This document shows positions 15,623 through 24,346 of a DNA stretch of 64,000 bases, one piece after another; position 1 is the stretch's first letter; each line of letters opens with the position of its first letter. The notes below the pieces were generated by a model that ran no database searches, had not been told where the DNA came from, and saw only the letters and a program-made list of their open reading frames with translations. Origin of the DNA: RBG-13-68-16 sp050018455 (GTDB taxonomy: Bacteria > Acidobacteriota > Thermoanaerobaculia > Thermoanaerobaculales > Thermoanaerobaculaceae); NCBI GenBank assembly GCA_050018455.1, contig JBEKAA010000005.1, positions 99,690 through 163,689 of the forward strand, written 5' to 3'. Made by a program: the position numbers and the translations under genes.

Positions 15623-16692
15623 GCGAGAGCGGGGCACGATGGAGCAGTCTGCCGGTCGAGATCACGCCCGATGAGCTCGGTTTGTGGTGCCCGGAGATCC
15701 AACTGCCGCTCGCCGTCACGGGAGGCACCGGGTTCATCGGGTCCCATCTCGTCGACGGCTTGCTTGCGGGTGGCCTGCGGCCGCGGCTGCTCGTCCGTGA
15801 TCCCGCCAGGCTCTCCGAGAGGGCCCGGTCGTCGGGCGAGGTCGTTCGCGGGGACCTCGACCACCGGGACGCGATCGGGGCTGCGGTTGCAGAGTGCAGG
15901 ACCGTGATCCATCTTGCCGGCTTGGTGCGCGCCGAGAACGAAAGGCGGTTCGACCACGCCAACCGCATCGGGACGGAGAATCTCGTCCAGGCGATGCAGG
16001 AACGGGCGGTCGGAGCGCGCCTGGTCCACGTCTCCTCGCTGGCCGCTACAGGTCCGAGCGCGGCCCCGGGCGGCAGAGCGCCGGAGGACGAGCCGCGGCC
16101 CGTCTCCGCGTACGGGCGATCGAAACTGGGCGGGGAGGCGGCCGCCCGCGGGCACGCCGGGCCCTGGGTGATCCTTCGCCCGCCTGCCGTCTACGGGCCG
16201 CGCGACATCGACATCCTGCAGTTCTTCAAGCTCACTGCACGCGGCATCGTGCCGCTGCCCTCGGGCGAGCGCTGGGTGACGGTCGCATGCGTGATCGACG
16301 TGGTCAGGGCGATCTTGGCCGCCGCGGCCGGGAGTGCGGATCGGCGGGTCCTGCACCTCGGCGAGCCCGAGCCGCGCACGATGGCCGACCTCGTGCGGGT
16401 GCTCGCCGAGGCCGGCGGAGTGCGCGCCAGGGTTCTCCCGATCCCTCCGGCAATCGTGCGATGCCTCGGTTTAGGCGGGGATTTCCTCCAGATGCTCGGC
16501 ATGCGCAGCGTCGCGATGACCTCCGACAAGGCGCGCGAGCTGCTGGCCCGCCACTGGTCGGCCCGCACCGTGACCTCGCTGGAGGCGCTCGGGCTGACCG
16601 GCTTCGTTCCCATGCCGGTCGGAGCCGCCCGAACATGGTCCTGGTACCGCGAACAGGGGTGGGTGCCCCATGCTAAAATCCGGCGGGTGTAG
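15619..16692 (+). CDS. cerR: NAD(P)-dependent extended SDR, probable ceramide reductase CerR
   Basis: A 357-residue extended short-chain dehydrogenase. The Rossmann motif is VTGGTGFIGSHLVDGLL (G-x2-G-x2-G); the active-site region has HVSSLAATGPS and YGRSKLGGE (Y-x3-K). About 30 residues precede the fold. On sequence alone it would be 'NAD-epimerase/dehydratase'. It is followed by a serine palmitoyltransferase and a GNAT-like acyltransferase, which is the gene set known from Caulobacter for ceramide synthesis, where an NAD-epimerase-like protein (CerR) reduces the sphingoid 3-keto group. The specific role rests on this context. Confidence 0.6.
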   Translation: MSESGARWSSLPVEITPDELGLWCPEIQLPLAVTGGTGFIGSHLVDGLLAGGLRPRLLVRDPARLSERARSSGEVVRGDLDHRDAIGAAVAECRTVIHLAGLVRAENERRFDHANRIGTENLVQAMQERAVGARLVHVSSLAATGPSAAPGGRAPEDEPRPVSAYGRSKLGGEAAARGHAGPWVILRPPAVYGPRDIDILQFFKLTARGIVPLPSGERWVTVACVIDVVRAILAAAAGSADRRVLHLGEPEPRTMADLVRVLAEAGGVRARVLPIPPAIVRCLGLGGDFLQMLGMRSVAMTSDKARELLARHWSARTVTSLEALGLTGFVPMPVGAARTWSWYREQGWVPHAKIRRV

Positions 16693-16724
16693 CAATCGCA
16701 GTTTTCGGTGAGGCAGGAGGCGGT

Positions 16725-17909
16725 GTGGACATTTTCGAGAAGTGTCACCGGTTCCGGGATGCGGACGTCGTAAAGGAAGCCGGGCTCTACCTCTACTTCC
16801 GGACCATCTCGTCGGGCCAGGACCCGGTGGTGGTGATCGACGGCAAGCCCGTGGTCATGCTGGGGTCGAACAACTACCTCGGGCTCACCAGCCACCCCGA
16901 GGTCAAGCGAGCCGCGCAGGACGCGATCGCGAAGTACGGCAGCGGCTGCGCCGGGTCGCGCTTCCTCAACGGCACCCTCGACATCCACATCCGGCTCGAG
17001 GAGAAACTGGCCGAGTTCATGCACAAGCCGGCGGCGCTGACGTTCTCCACCGGTTTCCAGGTCAACCTCGGCGTGATCTCCTGCCTGGTCGAGCGCGGCG
17101 ACCTGGTTTACCTCGACAAGTTCGACCACGCCTGCATCATCGACGGAGCCCGGCTCGGATTCGGATCGGTGGTCAAGTTTCACCACAACGACATGGAGGA
17201 CCTGCGTAAGCGCCTCGAGGTCCACGACTCGAAGAGGGCGGCGCTCATCGTCGTGGACGGCGTGTTCTCGATGGAGGGCGACATCGTCAACCTCCCGGAG
17301 CTGGTGAAGGTCGCCGAGGAACACCGCTGCCGCGTGATGGTGGACGACGCACACGGGATCGGGGTGCTCGGCGCGCACGGCCGCGGGACGGCGGAGCACT
17401 TCGGTCTCGAGGACCGGGTGGACCTGATCATGGGCACGTTCTCCAAGTCGCTGGCGTCGGTCGGCGGGTTCATCGCGGGCGAGGAGAGGGTCATCAACTG
17501 GATCAAGCACCATGCACGCTCGTTGATCTTCTCGGCCGCCCCGCCGCCGGCGTCGGTGGCGGCGGTGCTGAAGGCGATCGAGATCATCGAGCGCGAGCCG
17601 GAGCGCCGCGAGCGGCTCTGGGAGAACACCAGGTTTATGGGGGAAGGGCTGCGATCGCTGGGTTTCGACACCGGGGGCTCCGCCTCGCCGGTTATCCCGG
17701 TTCTGGTCCGCGAGGACCAGCTCGCGTTCGTCATGTGCAAGCGTCTGCAGGAGGAGGGGGTGTTCGTGAACCCGATCGTGTCTCCGGCAGTTCCGCCGGG
17801 AGGGGCGATGCTGCGCACCTCCTACATGGCCACGCACACGCGTGAGCACCTCGAACGCGCCTTGGCGGCGTTCGCCAAGGTCGGCCGGGAATTGGGCGTC
17901 ATCCAATGA
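16725..17909 (+). CDS. spt: Serine palmitoyltransferase (alpha-oxoamine synthase family)
   Basis: A 394-residue PLP enzyme. LGSNNYLGLTSHPEV, then YGSGCAGSRFLNGT, VDDAHGIGVLG and the PLP lysine in IMGTFSKSLASVGGFIAG are seen. The G-T-F-S-K-S-L-A-S form is typical of bacterial serine palmitoyltransferases; BioF and KBL have G-T-L-G-K-A. It should condense serine with an acyl thioester to give 3-ketosphinganine in the cytoplasm. GTG start with AGGAGG upstream. The next gene overlaps its stop. An acyl carrier protein and acyl-CoA ligase, often present in such loci, are not seen nearby. Confidence 0.8.
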   Translation: MDIFEKCHRFRDADVVKEAGLYLYFRTISSGQDPVVVIDGKPVVMLGSNNYLGLTSHPEVKRAAQDAIAKYGSGCAGSRFLNGTLDIHIRLEEKLAEFMHKPAALTFSTGFQVNLGVISCLVERGDLVYLDKFDHACIIDGARLGFGSVVKFHHNDMEDLRKRLEVHDSKRAALIVVDGVFSMEGDIVNLPELVKVAEEHRCRVMVDDAHGIGVLGAHGRGTAEHFGLEDRVDLIMGTFSKSLASVGGFIAGEERVINWIKHHARSLIFSAAPPPASVAAVLKAIEIIEREPERRERLWENTRFMGEGLRSLGFDTGGSASPVIPVLVREDQLAFVMCKRLQEEGVFVNPIVSPAVPPGGAMLRTSYMATHTREHLERALAAFAKVGRELGVIQ

Positions 17910-19039
17910 GCGGCGCGCCGCTGCGGATCACGGTCGTTCGCTCCCAGGCCGACGTACGGCGCTTCGTAGATCTTCCGTGGCGTCTCTACGCCGGCGATCC
18001 CTGCTGGGTACCGCCGTTGAAGAAACAGGTGCGTGGGTGCCTCGACACAAAACATCCCTTCTATGCGGACGGAGCCGCCGAACGGGAGATGTTCCTCGCG
18101 TGGCGGGGCACGCGCGCGGTCGGTCGCATCGCGGCGATCCTCAACCGCGCCCACAACGCGTATCACCAGGATCGCTTGGGGTTCTTTGGTTTCTTCGAGT
18201 GCGAGGACGACCCGGAAGCAGTCGCCGCCCTGGTCGCGGCCTCGGCCGACTGGGTGAGGTTCAACGGATGCGACGCTCTCGTCGGCCCGATGAACCCATC
18301 GACCAACTACGAGGCGGGTCTGCTGATCAAGGGATTCGACACGCCGCCGTGCGTCATGATGACGTACAACCCGCCTCGCTACGCGGAGCTGCTCGAGGCG
18401 ACCGGGTTCGCCAAGGCGAAGGACCTGTTCGCCTACCAGTCACCCGTGCACCCGAAGTCGCTCGAGCGCCTGGCCAAGTTCGCGGACAAGACTCGCGGTC
18501 GCGAGCCGAACCTCCGGGTCCGCTCGCCGAACCTCAAAGACTTCGCCAGCGAGGTCCAGATCGTCCGTGACATTTACAACAAGGCGTGGGAGAAGAACTG
18601 GGGGTTCATCCCCTCGAGCGAGGCTGAGTTCGCCTGGCTCGCCAAGGACCTCAAGCCGCTCGTGGACCCGCCGCTGATGCGCATCGCGTTCGTTGGGGAC
18701 GATCCGGCGGGCTTCCTTCTCGCGATCCCCGACGCGAACCCCGCCCTGGCGGCGCTGAACGGGAGCATGGCAAATCCGATTCGACTGCTGCGCGCGATCA
18801 TGATCGGCCGGCGGCGTGCGGGACTTCGGCTGATCACGATGGGCGTCAAGGAAGAGTACAGGCTGCGCGGGATCGAGGGCGTGATGTTCTACGACGGCCT
18901 CAAGGCCGCGCTCGACCGCGGGTACAAGTGGTGCGAGTACTCGTGGATCCTCGAGGACAACGAGCTGGCGAAGAGGACCGTGCGGTTGATGGACGCCGAG
19001 CATACGAAGACGTACCGCATCTACTCCAAGCCCGTCTAG
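17906..19039 (+). CDS. GNAT-superfamily acyltransferase, probable bacterial ceramide synthase (bCerS)
   Basis: A 377-residue protein of a large GNAT-like family. Characteristic segments are RRFVDLPWRLYAGDPCWVPP, EMFLAWRGTRAVGRIAAILN, GFFGFFECEDDPEA, MNPSTNYEAGLLIKGFD and WCEYSWILEDNELAKRTV. Members are annotated only as N-acetyltransferases, but the Caulobacter homologue is the bacterial ceramide synthase that acylates the sphingoid base. Its ATG overlaps the spt stop (ATGA), as expected for an operon. Residual doubt: GNAT-like paralogues with other roles exist. Confidence 0.65.
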   Translation: MSGAPLRITVVRSQADVRRFVDLPWRLYAGDPCWVPPLKKQVRGCLDTKHPFYADGAAEREMFLAWRGTRAVGRIAAILNRAHNAYHQDRLGFFGFFECEDDPEAVAALVAASADWVRFNGCDALVGPMNPSTNYEAGLLIKGFDTPPCVMMTYNPPRYAELLEATGFAKAKDLFAYQSPVHPKSLERLAKFADKTRGREPNLRVRSPNLKDFASEVQIVRDIYNKAWEKNWGFIPSSEAEFAWLAKDLKPLVDPPLMRIAFVGDDPAGFLLAIPDANPALAALNGSMANPIRLLRAIMIGRRRAGLRLITMGVKEEYRLRGIEGVMFYDGLKAALDRGYKWCEYSWILEDNELAKRTVRLMDAEHTKTYRIYSKPV

Positions 19040-19048
19040 CGCTTCGCT

Positions 19049-19174
19049 GGCGTCGCCGATAGCGGACCATCTGCTGCGTTGCACTCGGCGAACCGCGTGC
19101 TCACGTACCCTCCGGGTACGCTCCGCCGCTCTCGCCTCGTGCGCCTTGCATCTGGCCCACTCTCGGCGACGCGG
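19049..19174. repeat. Dispersed palindromic element, type 1, copy B (126 bp)
   Basis: Terminal arms GGCGTCGCCGA and TCGGCGACGCGG; central hairpin GTACCC-TCC-GGGTAC (19105-19119). Compared with copy A, the outer stem has C/G changed to T/A on both sides and the central stem has G/C changed to C/G on both sides, so pairing is kept. It starts 9 bases after the ceramide-synthase stop. Confidence 0.8.
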
Positions 19175-19344
19175 CTATACGCCTTCAGGCGTGGCCCTGC
19201 CATGGCGGCGCGGGCTGCTTGCCGTTTCTGCGTAGCGGCCGCGTGCCGGTTGGCCGGCCGTGTCTCGGTGGGGACGCTGTTCCTCTCCGAGACTGTCTCA
19301 AGACCCCGCTGACCGCCCATTGATACCAATTTGCCATCGAAGAT

Positions 19345-19462
19345 GTCATTCCGAGGAGCGGAGCGACGAGGAATCTGGGTGGGGGAAAGCCCAGATCAAC
19401 CAGCCCCCGCCCAGATCCCTCGCGGAGCTTGCCCTGAGCGGAGTCGAAGGGCTCGGGATGAC
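19345..19462. repeat. Dispersed element, type 2, copy 1 (118 bp, GTCATTCC...GGGATGAC)
   Basis: Imperfect terminal inverted repeats GTCATTCC and GGGATGAC. Inside, GAATCTGGGTGGGGG (19371-19385) pairs with CCCCCGCCCAGATCC (about 19404-19418). A second copy at 49178-49270 lacks the far end. The opening words (ATTCCGAGGAGCGGAGCGAC, GAGGAATCT) are of a kind seen between genes in many phyla. The 170 bases between this and copy B show no gene. Confidence 0.7.
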
Positions 19463-19488
19463 ACCATTGCTCTATGACAGATGGCGAA

Positions 19489-19516
19489 TTGATATGAGAA
19501 GAACAGGCGGTACAAT
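19489..19516 (+). promoter_or_regulatory. Probable sigma-70 promoter of a former kinase gene
   Basis: TTGATA (19489-19494), 16 bp, TACAAT (19511-19516), each 5 of 6 to consensus. It lies 24 bases before the ATG of the 12-codon kinase remnant at 19541. Confidence 0.5.
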
Positions 19517-19540
19517 TGAGATCAAGAGGGCAACGCAACA

Positions 19541-19576
19541 ATGCAACCGGGCAGTCGGATCGCCCACTTCGAGGTT
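19541..19576 (+). pseudogene. Twelve-codon remnant of a Ser/Thr kinase start
   Basis: ATG followed by QPGSRIAHFEV, identical in amino acids to the first 12 residues of the intact kinase at 60875-63481 (apart from its GTG start). Similarity stops at 19576; about 68 bases of GC-rich repeat-like DNA follow, including the stem GCGGGC...GCCCGC and words GAAGCGAGGAATCC related to the type 2 element. A different kinase then begins at 19645. The kinase now uses a new start after repeat invasion or recombination. Confidence 0.6.
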
Positions 19577-21062
19577 GAGCCGTCTTGCGGGCGTGAGCGG
19601 AGCAGGAGCCCGCAGGCGAAATCCCGAGCGAAGCGAGGAATCCGGTGCTGACGGATGGCACGCGCGTTGGTCCGTATGAGCTGGTAGCGCTCATCGGTGC
19701 AGGGGGGATGGGCGAGGTCTACCGGGCCCGCGACACCCGACTCGGTCGCGACGTCGCGATCAAAGTGCTGCCGGCTGGTTTTGCGGACGACGCGGAGCGC
19801 CTCAAGCGCTTCGAGCGGGAAGCGAAGGCGACCGCAGCACTCTCCCACCCGAACATCCTTGCCGTCTACGACGTGGGTTCGCACGAGGGCGTGCCCTACC
19901 TGGTCGAAGAGCTGCTCGAGGGCGAGTCGCTGCGGGGGCGGCTCGATCGCGGAGTAATGCCGGTGCGCGAGGCGCTCACGATCGCGGCGCAGGTCGCCCA
20001 CGGTCTCGCCGCGGCGCACGAGAAGCATATCGTCCACCGGGACCTCAAGCCGGCGAATCTCTTCATCACGAGTGAGGGAACCGTCAAGATCCTGGACTTC
20101 GGTTTGGCAAAGCTGGTGGAGGGCGTGCCGCTCGGAGAGGCGGACACGCTCACGCACGCACCGACCGGTGCGACGGACCTTGGCCGCGTCCTGGGGACGA
20201 TAGCGTACATGGCGCCCGAGCAGGCGCGGGGGATGGCAGTCGATCAACGAGCAGACATCTTCGCCTTCGGGGTCGTGTTCTACGAGATGTTGGCGGGGCA
20301 GCGGCCGTTCCGTGGGGAGACGGCGACGGACACCGTCGCGGCGATCCTCAAGGAGGACCCACCTCCGTTGCCTGTGGGCGTGCCGCCGACGCTGCAAGGT
20401 GTCGTGGCCGAGTGTCTGGCAAAGCGTCCCGACCAGAGGTCCTCCTCGGGGCACGACCTGGAGCTGGCACTGCAGGCTGCGTCGGGCCAGGGAGGGACTG
20501 CACTCCCCCCTCCTGCCGGCGCAGGTGTCGCCGGGCTGGCTCGCCGGCGTCGCCTGCTGCTGGGCGGAGGGGTCATCGCCGTTGCTGCAGTCGTGGCCGC
20601 CCTGGTGATCTGGCGACCGTGGCATGCAGTCTCGAAACCTGCCGGGAACGCTGCCGCGCACGTCCCGAGCGTCCTCGCCCTGCCCTGCAAGGTCTACGGC
20701 GCGCCGGAAGTTGCCTTCCTTACGGATGCGGTCCCCGCCACCATCTCCACGCTCCTCGCCCAGGTCGAGGGGCTCAACACCAAGGTGTCACCCACCAGCT
20801 TCGAGGTGGAGAAGGTCAAGGGCGATCTCGCGACGCTGGCCGACCTCTATCAGGTCTCCAGCTTCATCGTCACGTCGATCAACACTTCCACCGGAGGATT
20901 CGCCCTCAACGTCGAGCTCGTGGATGCGGCGACGAGGAAGGTGCGCTGGGGCAAGGAGTACGAAGGCCCCCGCGAGGCCTACAACGACCTCGCTCGCCAG
21001 GCTGCGGATGGAATCCGCCTTGCACTTAGTACACCGGTTCATAAGTTCGGCTACGTATTTTC

Positions 21063-21929
21063 TTACGCTGCGAGTTGCATTGGCGACGGCAGGGTGAGCT
21101 TGTTCATGAGGGCGCGAAGGTCGTGGCGAGAGAAAGTCCATTTGAATGGGTGGCCGATGGTTTCGTAGTGGTCCTGGAAGGCGAGGAGGCGATGCTTGAG
21201 TGTTTGGAGTGAGGGGTTGTCATTCGGGGTGAGGACCTTTCGCTGGACAATCGAGAAGTAGATCTCGATCTGGTTGAGCCAACTGGCGTGGACGGGGCCA
21301 TGAACGGGGACAAGATTCGGGTAGGCGCTTTGGAGGCGCTGAACACACGCCTCACCACGATGGGAGGAGCCGTTGTCCATGACCCAGAAGACGCGGCGGG
21401 CGGTGCGATACGGTGGTGTACTCATCACGTCGTCAACGAGTCGAGCAAACGGAGCGATGCCACTCTTTCTTTCGCACCGACCGAAGAGCTTGGTGCGGTG
21501 GACATCGAGTGCGGCGAGATAGGCCCAGGCGCCACAGCGCTTGTACTCATGTTCGACCCGACTCGTCAAACCTGGCCGGGGTGGCAGAGTTGGATGAATG
21601 CGGCGCCGTGCCTGGATACTGGTCTTCTCGTCGGTGGAGATCACGTACTCATTCGGCCGCAGCGGGGTGCCCTCCCACTGTCGGGCATACAGGTCCAGGA
21701 TGCGCCCGGCCTTGACGACGAAGTCCGGATCGCGAGGGAAGATCCAGCAGCGATGCTGCCAAGGGCGAATCGCATCCTCAGTGAGCCAGCGCCAGACAGT
21801 CGTACCGCTGATGGTGGCGACGAGGCCGCGGTTGCACACCTCACGCGCGATGTCAGCGGTGCTCAGGCGCGACCGCGGCAGGCCAAGAACAGCCGGGAGC
21901 TCACACGCGAGCGCCTTGACCTGAACCAC
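21063..21929 (-). CDS. IS630 transposase, catalytic part (ORF B)
   Basis: Encodes the DDE domain: ISTDEKTSIQARRR (first Asp), VFWVMDNGSSHRGEACVQ (second Asp), HASWLNQIEIYFSIVQRKVL (Glu), in the standard order and spacing. It lacks the N-terminal DNA-binding region, which is encoded in another frame (21901-22209). Full activity therefore needs a frameshift at the T3C6 run (minus strand, 21937-21945) or fusion by transcript slippage. Confidence 0.85.
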   Translation of the reverse strand: MVQVKALACELPAVLGLPRSRLSTADIAREVCNRGLVATISGTTVWRWLTEDAIRPWQHRCWIFPRDPDFVVKAGRILDLYARQWEGTPLRPNEYVISTDEKTSIQARRRIHPTLPPRPGLTSRVEHEYKRCGAWAYLAALDVHRTKLFGRCERKSGIAPFARLVDDVMSTPPYRTARRVFWVMDNGSSHRGEACVQRLQSAYPNLVPVHGPVHASWLNQIEIYFSIVQRKVLTPNDNPSLQTLKHRLLAFQDHYETIGHPFKWTFSRHDLRALMNKLTLPSPMQLAA

Positions 21930-22209
21930 GATCTCTGGGGGGAAAGGCCCGGGGTCGACCGGGACGGGGGCGTTCCTCGAGGCCAGCTAGTCGTTCGTAG
22001 AAGAACCTCTGGCGCCAGTGGCTCACCACGTCTCTGCCTGTGTTCAGGCGTGCGGCGATCTGGTCGTTTCGGAGGCCCTCGGAGGCGAGCAGGATCATCT
22101 GTGCCCGTAACACCACGAAATATGGCAACGTATAACTTCGCGATCGATGGGTGAGGGTTTCGGCTTCCTTCGGTTTCAGTTCGATATTGAATGGGCTATT
22201 TCTCGGCAT
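21901..22209 (-). CDS. IS630 transposase, N-terminal helix-turn-helix part (ORF A)
   Basis: 102 codons. A helix-turn-helix is visible: RAQMILLASEGLRNDQIAAR, LNTGRDVVSHWRQRF, then LAGLEERPRPGRPRAFPP, the IS630 linker. The matching continuation (PEIVVQVKALACELP) is in the ORF B frame, reached by a +1 shift at TTTCCCCCC. ORF A alone ends 8 codons later. Confidence 0.75.
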   Translation of the reverse strand: MPRNSPFNIELKPKEAETLTHRSRSYTLPYFVVLRAQMILLASEGLRNDQIAARLNTGRDVVSHWRQRFFYERLAGLEERPRPGRPRAFPPRDRGSGQGARV

Positions 22210-23462
22210 CGCACACCTCCACGGGCGAGGAGACAGTGCGCCCCTTCTAGCCCATCATATACGTTGCCGTATTTATGTCAAGCTGTACTTAGGCCAGCGG
22301 CCTCGGCGGTCCCCACCTCCGGCGTGTCGTCCGAGGCCGAACTGGCGTTCCGCGAAGGAACGTATCACTTCGATCGCTACCACCAAGGCGAGCGTCCAGC
22401 TGACTTCGAGGGCGCCTTGGCGGCATTCACACGCGCCCTCGCGCTCGACCCATCGCTTGCAGCTGCCGCGGGCAAGGTAGCGGAGCTGTTCGCAACCAGG
22501 ATCATCTGGGAAGGCGATGTGCACGATTTGCGGAAACAAGCCGAGTCGTGGGCTCGTCGTGCCCTCGGGATTGACCCGCGCTGTGGCAAAGCGTGGGCAG
22601 CCCTGGGCTCAGTCGAGTTGAACGCAACCCAGGCCGACCCCGAGCGAGGCATCGACTACGCGGTCAAAGCCGTCGCCTTCACGCCCCGCGACGCGTTTGC
22701 TCACCTGGCTCTGGGAATGTGGCTGGGCGACCCAGGCTCGCAATCGCTCTTCGTCGCCGCCAGCCGGCGGGCTCTTGAGCTCGCCCCCATCCTGCTAAGT
22801 GCAGCCGGCAACACCGCTTTGGGTCTGTGCTGGCTCGGGCGTCCTGCAGAGGCGCTTCCGATGATCGACCGGGCGTTGCAGGTTGAGCCCGATTGGCCAT
22901 TTGGATTGGTTGGGAAGGGCTTTGCGCTGACCAAGCTCGGACGGCTGGACGAGGCCGAGAGCACGCTTCGACGCTGCGAACAAGCGGCCAACGCAGACCG
23001 CACGGATCGCGAGTTCTGGCGGCAGTTCAGGTTTGCGCTCGCGGTCGCGCAGCGGGACAGCACTACGTCCGAGGCGCTGGCCCGGCAGATCTTCTCGTCG
23101 GTGTTCGACAGCCGTGCAGACGCGAACTTCCTCTCGGTTGTCGTGCTCAATGTGGTTCCGGCGTTGGCGCATCGGAAAGACCAACGACGCGATGCGGATC
23201 CTGGAAAGAAACGCCGAGGTCGGCGTCCCGCCTGCGTACGACTGGCTGCTCGTCGATCCGGACCTGCAGCGCCTGCGGGACGACCCTCGCTTCGGCAAGG
23301 TGCTCGCAGCATCCCGCGACGGCGCGGCCATGGTCGCCCGCGCTCTCGATCAGGCGCGCACGCGCGGCGAGCTGCCGTCCTACCTCAACCAGCCGCTCGA
23401 AGAGGTGGTCAAGCTGCTGAAGCAGAACGGAGCGACCATCTGATGCCACGTAGGCGCCCACG

Positions 23463-23640
23463 GAGCTGAAGCCCGGCACCCATCTCGGCCCCCACGAAAT
23501 CGTTGCCCCGATCGGTACGGGCGGGATGGGGGAGGTCCACAGGGCGCGGGACACCCGCCTCGGGCGCGAGGTCGCGATCAAGGTGCTGCCGGGAGAATCT
23601 GCCACCGAGCCGGTGCGCCTGAGGCCGCACCCGCGTAAGA
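23463..23640 (+). pseudogene. Ser/Thr kinase 5' fragment
   Basis: Reads ELKPGTHLGPHEIVAPIGTG then GMGEVHRARDTRLGREVAIK, the glycine loop and ATP-lysine strand of a PknB-type kinase. There is no start codon in frame (a TAG lies just upstream), and similarity ends after about 55 codons. It begins 20 bases after the stop of the broken kinase, so the two may have been tandem paralogues. Confidence 0.65.
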
Positions 23641-23700
23641 CGAAGGCCAGGCACTACTGCCGTTGCGACGGCGCGGCTCCACGCGATCCGCAAAACGCTG

Positions 23701-24156
23701 CTAACGGCCGAGCTTTTCCCTCAGCCTTCGCAGGCGTTTGAGGTCGGGCAGGTCCTTCTCGCGACGGCCGGAAGCCTCCTTCATCGCGATGAGGTCATCG
23801 AGGCTCGCGAACGACGTCGGGACCCCCTGAAACGTCCCCGGCACGCGGCGGCTTGCGACGCCCTCCCAGGTCGCCCCCGGGACTCGCGAGTGGATCTCGA
23901 CGCGCAGGAGACCGCCAAACGACAAGATGTCGCCAGCGATGAACTCGGGCTCGGCAAACTCCGGCTCGAACCCGCCCCAGCGCTCGACAGCACGACGCAC
24001 AAAGCCTGCGTTCTCGAGCGTCGGCTCGATCAGGACGTCGATGTCACGTGTGGTGCGATACGGGATGTGGAACATCACCGCCATCCCGCCGATGACGACG
24101 TAGGCCGCGCCTTCGCTGTTGAGCGCATCCAGGAAATCGGCAAAGTCCTTGGTCAT
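23701..24156 (-). CDS. Nucleotidyltransferase-fold protein (DUF6036/AbiEii-like)
   Basis: A 151-residue protein. YVVIGGMAVMFHIPYRTTRD followed by IDVLIEP is a minimal nucleotidyltransferase signature (G-G-x-A...R-x-T-x-D-I-D). The C-terminus holds SLDDLIAMKEASGRREKDLPDLKRL, typical of this family. Such proteins act as toxin/antitoxin or defence nucleotidyltransferases. Start chosen at the ATG 24154-24156, where family similarity begins; it overlaps the small upstream gene by about 110 bases. Which partner is toxic is unknown. Confidence 0.65.
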   Translation of the reverse strand: MTKDFADFLDALNSEGAAYVVIGGMAVMFHIPYRTTRDIDVLIEPTLENAGFVRRAVERWGGFEPEFAEPEFIAGDILSFGGLLRVEIHSRVPGATWEGVASRRVPGTFQGVPTSFASLDDLIAMKEASGRREKDLPDLKRLRRLREKLGR

Positions 24157-24316
24157 GCGACAACCCCCGCTCCAACCAAAGCGCGTACACGGCGTCGGCA
24201 AGCGCCAGCCCAGCAGTCATCCGTTGCTCGGCGGTGGCCCGCAGGGCGTCGTCGACCTGCTGTTCGATCACCACATCCTCGGGCTCGCCGATACGGAACC
24301 TCTGTTGGTGCGTCAT
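24044..24316 (-). CDS. Small protein paired with the nucleotidyltransferase
   Basis: About 90 residues: RFRIGEPEDVVIEQQVDDAL, RATAEQRMTAGLALADAVYA, LWLERG. This 'EQRM...LADALYALW' type of short helical protein commonly precedes such nucleotidyltransferases. GAGGA lies upstream of the ATG at 24314-24316. The last ~38 codons are rich in Arg and overlap the next gene, so the native end may have been shifted. Possible antitoxin; function unproven. Confidence 0.5.
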   Translation of the reverse strand: MTHQQRFRIGEPEDVVIEQQVDDALRATAEQRMTAGLALADAVYALWLERGLSHDQGLCRFPGCAQQRRRGLRRHRRDGGDVPHPVSHHT

Positions 24317-24346
24317 GGTCCTCGCTCCGTCCCGCATCTCATTGAC

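Larger units (their letters stand above)
21030..22286 (-). mobile_element. IS630-family insertion sequence
   Basis: About 1.26 kb with imperfect terminal repeats of roughly 28 bp sharing TACA...CATAA.T.CGGC.ACGTAT at both ends. It carries a two-frame transposase on the minus strand. The hexamer ACTTAG occurs on both sides (21024-21029 and 22287-22292), and TA is also next to both ends. Removing the element plus one ACTTAG restores the kinase frame (...LAL-RPAASAV), whereas removing it with one TA leaves a stop codon. Confidence 0.85.
19645..23443 (+). pseudogene. PknB-type Ser/Thr kinase with membrane helix and TPR-like C-terminus, split by IS630 and frameshifted
   Basis: The GTG at 19645 (GAGG upstream) starts a complete kinase domain: IGAGGMGEVYRARD, VAIKVL, IVHRDLKPANLF, KILDFGLAKL, GTIAYMAPEQARG. 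A membrane helix follows near residue 310-330 (LLLGGGVIAVAAVVAALVIW), then a CsgG/FlgO-like extracytoplasmic region. At 21029 an IS630 element interrupts it. The TPR-like part resumes at 22293 (AASAVPTSGVSSEAELAFRE; RALALDPSLAAAAGKVAEL). A frameshift near 23175 separates the last ~90 codons (TNDAMRILERNAEVGVPPAY to KQNGATI). The truncated N-terminal product could still be a membrane kinase; the full protein is lost. Confidence 0.75.

Noticed and set aside
19260..19679. A 139-codon plus-strand frame over the type 2 repeat
   Set aside because: It runs through a dispersed palindromic element that also occurs elsewhere without a frame; not a gene.
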